Source: an uncultured Methylocystaceae bacterium
GTDB lineage: Bacteria > Pseudomonadota > Alphaproteobacteria > Rhizobiales > Beijerinckiaceae
Assembly (NCBI GenBank): GCA_937870755.1
Contig: CALMZV010000028.1
Coordinates: 124,001-188,000 of the forward strand
Direction of reading: 5' to 3'
Length of the DNA: 64,000 bases
The notes beneath the pieces are model-generated. The model saw nothing but the letters and a program-made list of their open reading frames with translations. It was not told the origin of the DNA and ran no database searches. A program made the position numbers and the translations under genes. Positions 17,949-27,417 of this stretch are shown here, piece by piece. Numbering within the stretch: position 1 is the first letter of the stretch; each line of letters begins with the position of its first letter.

Positions 17949-19840
17949 TCCGCCACCGACCGCCGCCGTCGTGCATGGGCGCTCAAGATCGTCAATGCCG
18001 CAGGCGTAATTCCTTCTACCCGCTCGGCGTGAGCCAGTGTCGTTGGACGCGCCGCCGACAACTTCGAACGGATCTCGTTGGATAAGCCTCCGATCGCCGA
18101 ATAATCCAGATCGGGCGCCAAATCGAACTCCAGCGCGCTTTTGTACTGACAAATGCTATCGCGTTGCCGATCCAGATACACCGCATATTTGGCTTCCGTC
18201 TCCAGGTGCTCCCCATAGGGCCCGGCTGCATCTGCAAGTTCCGGAAGCGCCCGTGCAATATCGTCGAAGCGGACATCGGGCCTCCCCAATACATTGTACG
18301 CCGAACGTCGCGTGCCGTCGAAGTTGACCGCAAACCCCAAGCGCCCCCACGCGCTCGGGGTCAGCGACGTTCCAACGAACATGTCGCGTGCGTGGCGGAT
18401 CCTCTTGCATTTCTCGTTGAACGAGTTCTGCTGCTCTGGAGCGATGATGCCAAGCTCCATGGCCAAAGGCGTCAGACGTAGATCAGCGTTATCCGCACGA
18501 ATGCTCAACCTATATTCGGATCGCGATGTGAACATGCGATATGGTTCTGTGACAGGCCGCGAAGTCAGATCGTCAACCATCACGCCAATGTAAGAAGTGG
18601 TGCGATCAAACATCTGCGGCGTTCGTCCGCCGGCAGACAATGCTGCGTTCAGCCCAGCGACGATGCCTTGCCCCGCGGCCTCTTCATAACCGGTCGTCCC
18701 ATTCACTTGACCGGCCATGAACAAGCCCACGATCTTCTTCGACTCAAGCGTCGGATAAAGGTCGTTTGGGTCGTAGAAATCATACTCGATGGCGTATCCG
18801 GGCCGCAGAAACTCCGCCATTTCCAACCCCGGTATCGTCCGGACAAACCGATGCTGGGCTTCTTGCGACAGGCTAGTGGAAATGCCATTCGGATAAATCA
18901 CATCCGAATCGATTCCTTCTGGCTCGAGGAAGATTTGATGGGAATCGCGATCCGCAAAACGCATCACCTTATCCTCAATGGATGGGCAATATCGTGGCCC
19001 CCGACCTTGGATCGACCCATTGAAGAGCGGAGAGTTTGGAATGTCCGCCGCGATTTCCGCATGTGTCGCGGCGTTGGTGCGGGTGATGTAGCAGCAGATC
19101 TGGCGATTCCGAATTGATCTGGTCGCGGTCGAAAAAAACTCCGGATCCGAATCGGCCTCCTGCCTCTGCAGATCATTGAAATTGATTGAGCTCGCTCGCA
19201 ATCTCGGCGGAGTTCCGGTCTTCAATCTGCCCACTCGGAGACCGAGGCTGCGCAGGGATGCGCCAAGATCGGTCGATGGAGCCTCCCCAATCCGACCGGC
19301 GGGAATGCGTTCGTGGCCAATGTGGATCAGACCGTTGAGAAATGTCCCGGCGGTCACGACCACGGAGCGTGTTGAAATCAAGCCCGCGCTCGTCGCCACA
19401 CCGACGACCCGATCCTGCTGGACTTCCAGGCCGAGCGCCACCAGCTCCCGAACTGTCAGGCCGGACACTGCCTTCAAGGCCTGCCGCATGCCGATCTTGT
19501 AGAGTTCGCGATCGATCTGCGCACGAGGACCGCGCACCGCCGGGCCACGTGAACGGTTAAGAAGGCGGTACTGAATGGCGCTCAAATCGGCCACCGTCCC
19601 CATGAGCCCGCCGAGCGCGTCGATCTCCCGGACGATCTGCCCCTTGCCAAGACCACCGATCGCCGGGTTGCACGACAGGCTCCCGATGTCCCCTAAGCTC
19701 TTCGTCAAGAGAAGCGTTCGGGCGCCAAGGCGCGCGGCGGCCGATGCGGCTTCACAACCAGCGTGCCCGGCCCCAATCACAATAACGTCGAAAACGGAGG
19801 GAAGCGCTTTCGCACCCGAATCGAGTTTCACGTGAAACAC
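17945..19840 (-). CDS. mnmG: tRNA uridine-34 carboxymethylaminomethyl modification enzyme MnmG
   Basis: A 631-residue FAD protein with the dinucleotide-binding motif VIGAGHAGCEAA (21-32) and the GidA signatures SCNPAIGG and GLFMAGQVNGTTGYEEAAGQG. With MnmE it installs the cmnm group on U34 of tRNAs reading split codon boxes. The start is a GTG whose first codons (MFHVKL) are written by a parS-like palindrome. Its stop overlaps the rsmG start, and its start abuts the mnmE stop without a gap, so mnmE-mnmG-rsmG-parA-parB form a compact operon. Confidence 0.97.
   Translation of the reverse strand: MFHVKLDSGAKALPSVFDVIVIGAGHAGCEAASAAARLGARTLLLTKSLGDIGSLSCNPAIGGLGKGQIVREIDALGGLMGTVADLSAIQYRLLNRSRGPAVRGPRAQIDRELYKIGMRQALKAVSGLTVRELVALGLEVQQDRVVGVATSAGLISTRSVVVTAGTFLNGLIHIGHERIPAGRIGEAPSTDLGASLRSLGLRVGRLKTGTPPRLRASSINFNDLQRQEADSDPEFFSTATRSIRNRQICCYITRTNAATHAEIAADIPNSPLFNGSIQGRGPRYCPSIEDKVMRFADRDSHQIFLEPEGIDSDVIYPNGISTSLSQEAQHRFVRTIPGLEMAEFLRPGYAIEYDFYDPNDLYPTLESKKIVGLFMAGQVNGTTGYEEAAGQGIVAGLNAALSAGGRTPQMFDRTTSYIGVMVDDLTSRPVTEPYRMFTSRSEYRLSIRADNADLRLTPLAMELGIIAPEQQNSFNEKCKRIRHARDMFVGTSLTPSAWGRLGFAVNFDGTRRSAYNVLGRPDVRFDDIARALPELADAAGPYGEHLETEAKYAVYLDRQRDSICQYKSALEFDLAPDLDYSAIGGLSNEIRSKLSAARPTTLAHAERVEGITPAALTILSAHARRRRSVAE
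19824..19839. promoter_or_regulatory. parS-like ParB-binding site 2, overlapping the mnmG start codon
   Basis: AGTTTCACGTGAAACA on the plus strand matches parS at 15 of 16 positions; the mismatch is again an outermost base. On the minus strand it covers the second and third bases of the mnmG GTG start and codons 2 to 5 and most of codon 6. ParB bound here would sit on the translation start region of the operon that encodes ParB. Confidence 0.88.
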
Positions 19841-21163
19841 TCACTTTCCGATGCAAAATCGACCGAAAACTTCGCCCAGGATATCTTCGATATCCACGCC
19901 GCCACCTAGACTCTCCAGGGCATCCAGAACAACGCGGCATTCTTCAGCCGCCAGCTCGATATTTCCAGTGGCCAGGTGCGCCCCAAGCCTATCACACGCG
20001 TCGACCCCTTTCCCCACGGCGTCCCGCTGGCGTGATCGCAAGACCAACCCTTCAGCCCCGTCACCTGCCAGAGATCCCAATATGGGGACTATCGACTCGA
20101 CGAGCCTATGCAGGTCGGCCGAACTCCGACAGTCCAACTCCATCCACCCTGCCGGAGCCGGCTGCCCCAAATCGGCTTTGGTCCAAACCCGCAGGAACCG
20201 CCTGTCTCCGACCACCGGTTCCGCAACGGCGTCGTGGGCGTTTAGCCACAGCACAATGTCGGCTGCTTCGACCGCCGCCCTCGCCCTATCCATGCCAATC
20301 TGCTCGATATCGTCTCCCGATTCTCGTAACCCGGCCGAATCAATCAGCGTTACCGGAAAGCCCTCGATATCTATGTCCGCATAGAGCAAGTCCCGCGTCG
20401 TGCCGGGGTGAGCCGAAACGATGGCGCGCTCCATGCCCACCAACCCGTTGAACAGCGTCGATTTGCCGGCGTTCGGCGGTCCGGCGAGGACAATGGATAT
20501 ACCGTTTCGGAGGCGACCGCTCCTCTCTCCGTTCCGCAATTCCTCCTGCAACTGGACCTCAAGGTTTCGGCGCCAGCTCGCCGCCAACCGAAAATCGTTT
20601 TCCCCGACATCGCCTTCGTCGGAGAAATCAAGCTGTGATTCCAGTTCGGCGGCGATCTGCAGAGCAATCTCGCGCCATTGCGCCACCTTTTCCCTCAGCC
20701 CGCCACTGGCCACGCGCAGTGCCTGACGCCGCTGAAATTCCGTTTCCGAATCGATGAGATCCGCGATTCCCTCCGCCTGCGTGAGATCCAGCTTACCGTT
20801 CTGAAAAGCCCTGCGTGTGAACTCGCCCGGCTCCGCCGGTTTGATCCCGGGAAACGCCTGCAAAATTTCGGCAAGCGCCGCCACCACCGCGCGCCCGCCA
20901 TGCACGCCAATCTCGAGCAAATCCTCGCCGGTATAGGAGTGGGGAGCCGGGAAAAAGGTCACGAGCGCCTGATCGATCCGCTCGCCGGATCCCGGCGCGG
21001 TCAGCCATCGCAGGGCCGCCTGTCGCGCCGGAGGGGTCGCCGCGTTGGTCAACAACTCCAACGCCCGAGAGCTGGATGGACCGGACAGACGAAAGACAGC
21101 GATGGCCGATCGCCCTGGCGGCGTGGCGACGGCGAAAATGGTCGGCGCTGCCGGCCGGACCAT
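19841..21163 (-). CDS. mnmE: tRNA modification GTPase MnmE
   Basis: 440 residues with the three MnmE parts: an N-terminal tetrahydrofolate-binding domain (TIFAVATPPGRSAIAV at 8-23), a helical domain, and an inserted Ras-like G domain with P-loop GPPNAGKS at 228-235 and the switch region GTTRD. The C-terminus FCIGK (436-440) contains the essential cysteine. It partners with MnmG, whose gene follows directly. Length is slightly below the usual 450. Confidence 0.96.
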   Translation of the reverse strand: MVRPAAPTIFAVATPPGRSAIAVFRLSGPSSSRALELLTNAATPPARQAALRWLTAPGSGERIDQALVTFFPAPHSYTGEDLLEIGVHGGRAVVAALAEILQAFPGIKPAEPGEFTRRAFQNGKLDLTQAEGIADLIDSETEFQRRQALRVASGGLREKVAQWREIALQIAAELESQLDFSDEGDVGENDFRLAASWRRNLEVQLQEELRNGERSGRLRNGISIVLAGPPNAGKSTLFNGLVGMERAIVSAHPGTTRDLLYADIDIEGFPVTLIDSAGLRESGDDIEQIGMDRARAAVEAADIVLWLNAHDAVAEPVVGDRRFLRVWTKADLGQPAPAGWMELDCRSSADLHRLVESIVPILGSLAGDGAEGLVLRSRQRDAVGKGVDACDRLGAHLATGNIELAAEECRVVLDALESLGGGVDIEDILGEVFGRFCIGK

Positions 21164-21165
21164 GT

Positions 21166-22434
21166 TTACGTGTTCATGGATTCGAAGAAGCTCGGATTGC
21201 CCTTGGGCGTTTCACGCAGCTTCCCGAGAAGAAACTCGATGGCGTCGACCGTCCCCATCGGATTGAGGATGCGGCGCAACACATACATCTTCTTGAGAAT
21301 GTCGCCCGCCACCAACAACTCCTCCTTGCGGGTGCCGGACCGGGTGATGTCGATCGCCGGAAAGACGCGCTTGTCGGCCACTTTCCGATCCAGAATGATT
21401 TCGGAATTGCCGGTGCCCTTGAACTCCTCGAAGATCACTTCGTCCATACGCGACCCCGTGTCGATGAGCGCGGTCGCGATGATCGTCAAGGAGCCACCCT
21501 CTTCAATGTTACGGGCGGCGCCGAAAAATCTTTTCGGACGTTGAAGCGCATTCGCGTCCACGCCGCCGGTCAGAACCTTACCCGACGAAGGCACGACCGT
21601 ATTATAGGCCCGGCCTAGGCGCGTGATCGAATCGAGCAAGATCACGACGTCTCGACCATGCTCGACAAGACGCTTCGCCTTCTCGATGACCATTTCCGCC
21701 ACCTGCACGTGCCGGACGGCCGGTTCGTCGAACGTCGATGAAACGACCTCGCCTTTCACCGACCGCTGCATGTCCGTCACTTCCTCCGGCCGCTCGTCGA
21801 TCAGCAGAACGATCAAATAGCATTCCGGATGATTGGCGGTGACGGATTGCGCGATATTCTGCAACAACACCGTCTTGCCGGTGCGCGGGGGCGCCACGAT
21901 CAGCGCGCGTTGCCCTTTGCCGATAGGCGCGACAATGTCGATGATGCGCGACGACAGATCCTTGCGTGTCGGATCTTCAATCTCCATCCGCAAACGTTCG
22001 TCCGGATAAAGCGGCGTCAGATTGTCGAAATGGACCTTGTGCCGCGCCTTCTCAGGATTCTCGAAATTGATCGTGTTGACCTTGAGCAGCGCGAAGTAGC
22101 GCTCGCCTTCCTTCGGGCTACGAATGAGCCCCTCGACCGTATCTCCGCTGCGCAGACCAAACCGACGGATTTGCGAGGGCGAAACATAAATGTCGTCCGG
22201 TCCGGCCAAATAATTTGCGTCAGGCGATCGCAAGAAACCGAACCCATCCTGCAAGACTTCGACGACGCCCTCTCCAATAATCTCCGTGTCATTCTCGGCA
22301 AGCTGCTTGAGAATAGCGAACATCAATTCCTGTTTTCGCATCACAGAGGCATTTTCTACCTCAAGCTCTTCGGCAAACGACAGCAGATCGGTCGGAGACT
22401 TCTGCTTCAGATCCTGAAGTTTGATTTCCCGCAT
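21166..22434 (-). CDS. rho: transcription termination factor Rho
   Basis: A 422-residue hexameric RNA helicase, the typical length. It has the N-terminal Rho domain, the RNA-binding cold-shock-like domain with DGFGFLRSP, the Walker A PPRTGKT near 180, and the Q-loop and R-loop region around [14 protein letters not shown]. The start [11 protein letters not shown] at 22434 matches homologues and has GGAAAAA upstream; a longer frame to 22503 is not family-like. It ends two bases before the mnmE start, so rho reads straight into the mnmE-parB operon. Confidence 0.97.
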   Translation of the reverse strand: MREIKLQDLKQKSPTDLLSFAEELEVENASVMRKQELMFAILKQLAENDTEIIGEGVVEVLQDGFGFLRSPDANYLAGPDDIYVSPSQIRRFGLRSGDTVEGLIRSPKEGERYFALLKVNTINFENPEKARHKVHFDNLTPLYPDERLRMEIEDPTRKDLSSRIIDIVAPIGKGQRALIVAPPRTGKTVLLQNIAQSVTANHPECYLIVLLIDERPEEVTDMQRSVKGEVVSSTFDEPAVRHVQVAEMVIEKAKRLVEHGRDVVILLDSITRLGRAYNTVVPSSGKVLTGGVDANALQRPKRFFGAARNIEEGGSLTIIATALIDTGSRMDEVIFEEFKGTGNSEIILDRKVADKRVFPAIDITRSGTRKEELLVAGDILKKMYVLRRILNPMGTVDAIEFLLGKLRETPKGNPSFFESMNT

Positions 22435-22603
22435 CGGGATTTTTCCTGCGCTGTCAGATAGCGTTGCCGCTGCGATGGATGGATCGATCTTGAGCTCTTG
22501 CAAGCCGCAGCGCTACGGGTGGCGCACGTTCGATCGAATGGGGAGAGAACTATCAAATACCGCTTGCCGGTCGCTTTTGCAAGCACGCGCGCCTAGGCGA
22601 CGG

Positions 22604-23662
22604 TCACCCGCGCACCAGCTTCATCAATCGCTCGACATGCTCGACCGGAGTCGTCGGCAGGATTCCATGACCAAGATTGAAAATGTGTCGGCTTCCCTCG
22701 AAAGCCTGGAGAATGCGCGCCACGCTCGCATCCAGGCTCCTGCCGCCGGCCAGCAACGCCAAAGGATCGAGATTACCCTGCAAGACAGACGCGCCGCCGA
22801 CGATCCTGCGAGCTTCGCCGATATCCTCGCTCACGCCCAGGCCCAGGCCATCGGGCGTGGCCACGTCGGCGAAACGTTTGAGGTTCGAGCCTGCTTCTCT
22901 GGGAAATGCGATAATCCTCAACCCCGGCGCCCGCGCCCGCAATGCATCGATCATGCGAGCCACCGGACGCACGCACCATGCGTCGAACTGATCGCTCGGC
23001 GCCAGCCCCGCCCAGGAGTCGAAAATCTGCACTGCTTCAACGCCCGCGCGCCATTGCGCGCACAGATAGTCGACAGACGCCTCCACCAGCTTGTCCATCA
23101 GCATGGCGAAAGCTTCCGGATGCCGATAGGCGAACAGGCGAACGGGCTCTAGATCGCGCGTCCCTTGCCCGGCGATCATATACGAAGCGACCGTCCAGGG
23201 CGCCCCGCAAAACCCGATGAACGCCGTCTCGCGCGGCAAAGCGCCCTTCACACGATCGATCGTCTCGAACACCGGCGCGAGACGATCCAGGTCGAGCGGG
23301 CCTATCCGCATGACGCCATCGACATCCAGCACAGGCGAAAGTCGTGGCCCCTCGCCTTCCTCGAATCGCACCTCCTGCCCGAGCGCATCGGGAACAACCA
23401 GAATGTCGCTGAACAGGATGGCGGCGTCGAACCCGAATCTGCGAATGGGCTGCAGAGTCACCTCCGCTGCCAGCGCCGGCGTATAGCAAAGATTGAGAAA
23501 AGAGCCCGCGCGCGCGCGCAGGTCCCGATATTCCGGGAGATAACGCCCGGCCTGCCGCATCAGCCAGATCGGCGGGCGTTTCCGAACGCCGCCATCGAGA
23601 ACTTCGAGCAAGGGCTTGCCGCTGACAGTTGTGGGAGAGGCTTCGTTCACAGTCGCCTTCAT
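22604..23662 (-). CDS. hemE: uroporphyrinogen decarboxylase
   Basis: 352 residues with the UroD signatures PIWLMRQAGRYLPEYR near 31-46 and GFCGAPWTVASYM further on. It converts uroporphyrinogen III to coproporphyrinogen III in heme (and chlorophyll, if present) synthesis. The start at 23662 gives MKATVNEAS and avoids an unconserved extension toward 23797. hemE next to rho is typical of alphaproteobacteria. In several members, including Caulobacter, the origin lies beside hemE, as proposed here for the upstream gap. Confidence 0.96.
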   Translation of the reverse strand: MKATVNEASPTTVSGKPLLEVLDGGVRKRPPIWLMRQAGRYLPEYRDLRARAGSFLNLCYTPALAAEVTLQPIRRFGFDAAILFSDILVVPDALGQEVRFEEGEGPRLSPVLDVDGVMRIGPLDLDRLAPVFETIDRVKGALPRETAFIGFCGAPWTVASYMIAGQGTRDLEPVRLFAYRHPEAFAMLMDKLVEASVDYLCAQWRAGVEAVQIFDSWAGLAPSDQFDAWCVRPVARMIDALRARAPGLRIIAFPREAGSNLKRFADVATPDGLGLGVSEDIGEARRIVGGASVLQGNLDPLALLAGGRSLDASVARILQAFEGSRHIFNLGHGILPTTPVEHVERLMKLVRG

Positions 23663-24004
23663 AAAAGAATCTTTCGAAAGGAAGCTTTCTTTTTCTGCTG
23701 GACCGGGGATTAGAGGGTTTCCTGTCGCCGCACAACCAATCCCGCCACGTGGCGTGGCCTCGGCGACCGCGTGGATTGCTGTGAATTGCGCGGACATGGA
23801 AATACTTAATTTGAATCAAATGAATATGGAATGCCTTCGTCGCACGGTCTGTGCATGCCCGCGGATTGAAACTGTCCCGGATTCCTGTTCCCGCAATCGC
23901 GACCTGTCTCCCTTGTGGCCCGCCCAGCCCGTTGCGCACAGCCCGCCACTGACATGCGGACGCAACTCGCCTATTGTCCCCAGCAATTCACAGTTTTTCA
24001 CCTG
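23663..24004. other. hemE / regulatory-protein intergenic region, candidate oriC
   Basis: A 342-bp divergent gap. It contains an AT-rich segment at 23799-23832, two copies of CAATTCACA in inverted orientation (23780-23788 and 23984-23992) that match 7 of 9 bases of a DnaA box, a near-match to an IHF site (23814-23826), three GANTC methylation sites (23667, 23813, 23880) and a 12-bp palindrome CGCCACGTGGCG at 23743-23754. It must also hold the promoters of both flanking genes. The position beside hemE, close to parS, fits an alphaproteobacterial origin, but the boxes are not perfect. Confidence 0.45.
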
Positions 24005-24853
24005 ATGGAGCGCCTTTCCGTGGGTCGCAACTATTTTCATGTGCACCTCGTTTCGGACGCGACGGGAGAAACGCTCATCGCCGTCAGTCGCGCGGCGGCC
24101 GCCCAATATCAGGGCGTCTCGTCGATCGAACACATTTATCCTCTGGTCCGCACGCTGGCGCAGCTCGACAAAGCGATCGCGGAGATTCGCGCCGCCCCGG
24201 GGATCGTCCTGTTCACTCTGGTGGAGCAGTCGCTCACCGAACGCCTGCAGGAAGCGTGTGTGGAAGCAGGCTGTCCATGCCTGTCCGTTCTCGAACCGAT
24301 CCTTTCGCTGTTTCAATCATATCTCGGCGCCGCGGCTACCCCGCGTCCCGGCGCACAGCATATTCTGAATTCCGAATATTTCCGTCGCATGGACGCGTTG
24401 AATTTCACCATGATGCATGACGACGGACAGGCTACCGACGACCTCGACCAGGCGGATGTCGTCTTGCTCGGCGTCAGTCGAACGTCGAAAACGCCCACGA
24501 GCATCTATCTCGCCAATCGCGGCATCAAGACCGCCAACATTCCCATCGTGCCCTCGGTGCCGCTCCCGCCCGGTCTCGACAAGTTGCGGAAGCCGCTCGT
24601 GGTGGGGCTGGTGGCTTCACCCGACCGCATCGTGCAAATCCGCCAGAACCGTCTGCTGGCGCTCAACGCGGATCAGGATACCGACTATGTCGACCGTTCG
24701 CTGGTCGCCGACGAAATCGCCACGTCGCGCCGCATGTTCGAGACGCACAAGTGGCCGATCATTGACGTGTCGCGTCGCTCGATCGAGGAGACGGCCGCCG
24801 CGATTCTCGATCTGTATCGCGAACACCGCATGCAATTCATTGCGCAGGGATGA
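24005..24853 (+). CDS. PEP synthase / PPDK regulatory kinase-phosphorylase (DUF299)
   Basis: A 282-residue protein of the DUF299 family with FHVHLVSDATGET at 11-23 and the kinase P-loop GVSRTSKT at 156-163. Family members phosphorylate and dephosphorylate pyruvate,phosphate dikinase or PEP synthase, using ADP and phosphate, to switch gluconeogenic PEP formation. ATG 24005 is chosen; a GTG at 24020 would give MGRNYFH and is a real alternative. It heads the run with maf, coaE and dnaQ, overlapping maf by ATGA. E. coli's equivalent is PpsR, unrelated to the photosynthesis repressor of that name. Confidence 0.93.
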   Translation: MERLSVGRNYFHVHLVSDATGETLIAVSRAAAAQYQGVSSIEHIYPLVRTLAQLDKAIAEIRAAPGIVLFTLVEQSLTERLQEACVEAGCPCLSVLEPILSLFQSYLGAAATPRPGAQHILNSEYFRRMDALNFTMMHDDGQATDDLDQADVVLLGVSRTSKTPTSIYLANRGIKTANIPIVPSVPLPPGLDKLRKPLVVGLVASPDRIVQIRQNRLLALNADQDTDYVDRSLVADEIATSRRMFETHKWPIIDVSRRSIEETAAAILDLYREHRMQFIAQG

Positions 24854-25461
24854 GCGAACGTCCTGAGCAGTTGTGGCTGGGCGCGCCCGTCGTTCTGGCC
24901 TCGCGAAGTGCAGGTCGCGCGCGCATCCTGCGCAATGCCGGCGTTCCGTTCACTGTTCACCCCGCCGATATTGACGAGCGGACGCTCGAAATCGGCGTCG
25001 CGCACGACGAGCTGGCGTTGAAACTCGCACAGGACAAGGCGAGGCATGTGTCGAGGGAACATCCCTCCGCTATCGTGCTCGGCGCCGATCAGACGCTCAC
25101 GATCGCCGGCGCGCTGTTGCACAAGCCGGGCGCCATGGGGCAGGCGCGCGACCAGCTGTTGTCGATGCGCGGTCGCTCGCATACGCTGACATCGGCGCTC
25201 GCGGTCGCGCGCGACGGAGAAATCCTGTTTCGCCATCGGGAAACCGCGACGATCATCATGCGCCGATTCTCGGAGCGAACGCTCGACGCCTATCTGGCCG
25301 CGATGGGCGATCGCGCGCTGGCCAGCGTCGGTTGTTACGAGATCGAGGGGCTCGGAACGCATTTGATCGCGCGTATCGACGGCGACTGGTTTACGATCGT
25401 CGGGCTGCCGATTCTGCCGTTTCTCGCCTATTGCCGGAAGCACGGCTTGTTGCGCGACTGA
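24850..25461 (+). CDS. maf: Maf-family nucleotide pyrophosphatase (YceF-like)
   Basis: 203 residues with the Maf motifs [16 protein letters not shown] (17-32), VLGADQTL and GCYEIEGLG. Maf proteins hydrolyse non-canonical or modified nucleoside triphosphates such as dTTP, UTP or m7GTP, depending on subfamily; the exact substrate cannot be assigned here. Its ATG overlaps the preceding stop (ATGA), and coaE begins ten bases after its own stop, giving a tight operon. Confidence 0.92.
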   Translation: MSERPEQLWLGAPVVLASRSAGRARILRNAGVPFTVHPADIDERTLEIGVAHDELALKLAQDKARHVSREHPSAIVLGADQTLTIAGALLHKPGAMGQARDQLLSMRGRSHTLTSALAVARDGEILFRHRETATIIMRRFSERTLDAYLAAMGDRALASVGCYEIEGLGTHLIARIDGDWFTIVGLPILPFLAYCRKHGLLRD

Positions 25462-25471
25462 GGATGTGACG

Positions 25472-26053
25472 ATGATCGTACTCGGCCTTACAGGCTCGAT
25501 CGGGATGGGCAAATCGACGACCTCGGCGATGTTCCGCGCCGAAGGAACGCCGGTCTACGATGCCGACGCCGCCGTGCATCGGCTCTATGCGAGCGAGGCG
25601 GTAGGGCCGGTCGGCTCGATGTTTCCGAGCGTCATCGTCGATGGCAGGGTCGACCGCGCCCGGCTGTCGGAAATCGTCCTCAAAGACGCCGCGGCGCTGC
25701 GCCAGCTCGAATCCATCGTTCATCCGCTCGTCGGACACGATCGCGCCAGCTTTCTTCAGCACTGCGCGCGCAGCGGAGTCGCGGCCTGTGTGCTGGACGT
25801 GCCGTTGCTGTTCGAGACCGGTGGCGAGCGCGCCGTCGACCTCGTCGTCGTTGTTTCGGCGAGTGGCGCTCAACAGGAACAGCGCGTTCTCGAACGCCCC
25901 GGCATGACGCGAGAAAAGCTCGCCGCCATTCTCGCCAAACAGACGCCGGATGCGCAGAAGCGTCGGCGGGCGCATTTCGTCATCGACACCGGTCGTGGCG
26001 TCGACTACGCGCGCCGTCAGGTGCAAGCTCTCCTGCATGCGTTGGGAGCGTGA
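25472..26053 (+). CDS. coaE: dephospho-CoA kinase
   Basis: 193 residues with P-loop GSIGMGKST at 8-16, YDADAAVH and DVPLLFETG. It phosphorylates dephospho-CoA at the 3' position, the last step of coenzyme A synthesis. ATG 25472 follows AGGA by seven bases and gives MIVLGLTG; an upstream GTG at 25466 is less likely. coaBC and coaA are also in this window, at about 36-38 kb and 60 kb. Confidence 0.95.
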   Translation: MIVLGLTGSIGMGKSTTSAMFRAEGTPVYDADAAVHRLYASEAVGPVGSMFPSVIVDGRVDRARLSEIVLKDAAALRQLESIVHPLVGHDRASFLQHCARSGVAACVLDVPLLFETGGERAVDLVVVVSASGAQQEQRVLERPGMTREKLAAILAKQTPDAQKRRRAHFVIDTGRGVDYARRQVQALLHALGA

Positions 26054-26059
26054 CGCGAC

Positions 26060-26764
26060 ATGCGCGAAATCGTACTGGACACCGAAACGACAGGACTTGA
26101 TCCGGCGACCGGCGATCGCATCGTTGAGATCGGCGCCGTCGAATTGTTCAACGGCGTTCCCACCGGGCAGAACTTCCACGTCTACCTCAATCCCGAGCGC
26201 GACGTGCCCGAAGGCGCGGTGCGCGTGCACGGGCTGACCGCCGATTTTCTGAAAGACAAGCCGCTCTTTGCGACTGTCGCGGAAGAATTCATGGCGTTCA
26301 TCGCATCCGACCGCCTCGTGATTCATAATGCGGAATTCGATGTGCGCTTTCTCAACGCCGAGCTCGCACGGATCGCCGCGCCGACGATTGTCATGGACCG
26401 CGTTCTGGATACGCTGACGCTGGCGCGCAAACGCCATCCCGGCGCCCAGAACTCCCTGGACGCGTTGTGCAACCGCTACGGCGTGGATTCGACGCGCCGC
26501 AAGAAACACGGCGCCTTGTTGGACGCCGAACTGCTGGCGGAAGTTTATCTGGAGCTGAACGGCGGGCGACAGTCGGCCTTTACGCTGACGACGGTCATCG
26601 AGGTCGTCGAACGTTCGCGGACTGAGACATTGATATTCGAACGCGCCGGCGCTCTGCCGGCCCGCCTCGGGGCCGGCGATCTGGAGGCGCATCGTGCGCT
26701 TGTCGCCGCGCTAGGCGACAAGGCGTTCTGGACGAAATTCACGCCGTCAGGCGACGGGGCGTGA
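26060..26764 (+). CDS. dnaQ: DNA polymerase III epsilon subunit (proofreading exonuclease)
   Basis: 234 residues with the DEDDh exonuclease motifs: DTET (7-10), the ExoII segment [11 protein letters not shown], and [11 protein letters not shown] for ExoIII. It proofreads 3' ends for the replicative polymerase. It begins seven bases after coaE. Its last 18 bases overlap the 3' end of secB on the opposite strand, so the two genes share coding sequence at their tails. Confidence 0.95.
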   Translation: MREIVLDTETTGLDPATGDRIVEIGAVELFNGVPTGQNFHVYLNPERDVPEGAVRVHGLTADFLKDKPLFATVAEEFMAFIASDRLVIHNAEFDVRFLNAELARIAAPTIVMDRVLDTLTLARKRHPGAQNSLDALCNRYGVDSTRRKKHGALLDAELLAEVYLELNGGRQSAFTLTTVIEVVERSRTETLIFERAGALPARLGAGDLEAHRALVAALGDKAFWTKFTPSGDGA

Positions 26765-27235
26765 TCCGGCCTGGTTCTGCTCTTCGGCCATCCGCTGCAT
26801 GTAGAGGGCGCCGAAATCGATCGGATCGAGATAGAGCGGCGGAAATCCGCCGTTGCGCACCGCGTCGGCCACGATCTGTCGCGCGAACGGGAACAGAATG
26901 CGGGGGCACTCGATCATCACGACAGGATGCACCTGATCGGCCGGAAAGTTCGTCACTCGGAAAATCCCGCAATACTCCAGTTCAAAACGAAACAGCGTAT
27001 CGGCGCCTTCGCCGGCCGAACCGTCGAGCTTGAGCGAGACCTCGAAGTCCTGTTCCGCCAGCTGCTGGGCGTTCACATTGACCTGAACGGAAATGTTCGG
27101 TCCCCTTTCCTGCGGGCCCAGCGAGCGGGGCGCGTTCGGGTTCTCGAAGGAAAAGTCCTTGACATATTGGCCCAGAGTATTGATTTGCGGGCCGGTGTTG
27201 GCGGCGCCCGCGCCGTTCCCGTTTGCTTCGGACAT
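26747..27235 (-). CDS. secB: protein-export chaperone SecB
   Basis: 162 residues, the normal size, with [13 protein letters not shown], the strand [10 protein letters not shown], and [31 protein letters not shown], which forms the tetramer core. SecB keeps preproteins unfolded and hands them to SecA. It is convergent with dnaQ and divergent from the Tim44-like gene, an arrangement shared by many Hyphomicrobiales. Confidence 0.96.
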   Translation of the reverse strand: MSEANGNGAGAANTGPQINTLGQYVKDFSFENPNAPRSLGPQERGPNISVQVNVNAQQLAEQDFEVSLKLDGSAGEGADTLFRFELEYCGIFRVTNFPADQVHPVVMIECPRILFPFARQIVADAVRNGGFPPLYLDPIDFGALYMQRMAEEQNQAGSRPVA

Positions 27236-27417
27236 CTTTTTCTCCTTGATGGTGGGGTGCAGCCCGCTGGCGGGACGGACGGAGCTCTAATCGGAAAACT
27301 GGGCCGCCGGGTATCATGTATGCGGGCCCGGAACAAGAACCGGCGAGGTGCTGGCCGCGGCCGGTTTGTATGACTATCTATAGGGCGCGCCCGAAAAGGG
27401 CGGGAGTGAGTCAACTC

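Noticed and set aside
23743-23754. Palindrome CGCCACGTGGCG as an extra parS site, with a related CGCCACGTGG at 33262-33271
   Set aside because: Only the CACGTG core agrees with parS; the flanks differ. The sharing of ten bases between the hemE gap and the dnaA upstream region is curious but could be chance.
23806-23820. CtrA box in the hemE gap (TTAATTTGAATCAAA)
   Set aside because: Only the first half-site is TTAA; the second reads CAAA, so the match is too weak to call.
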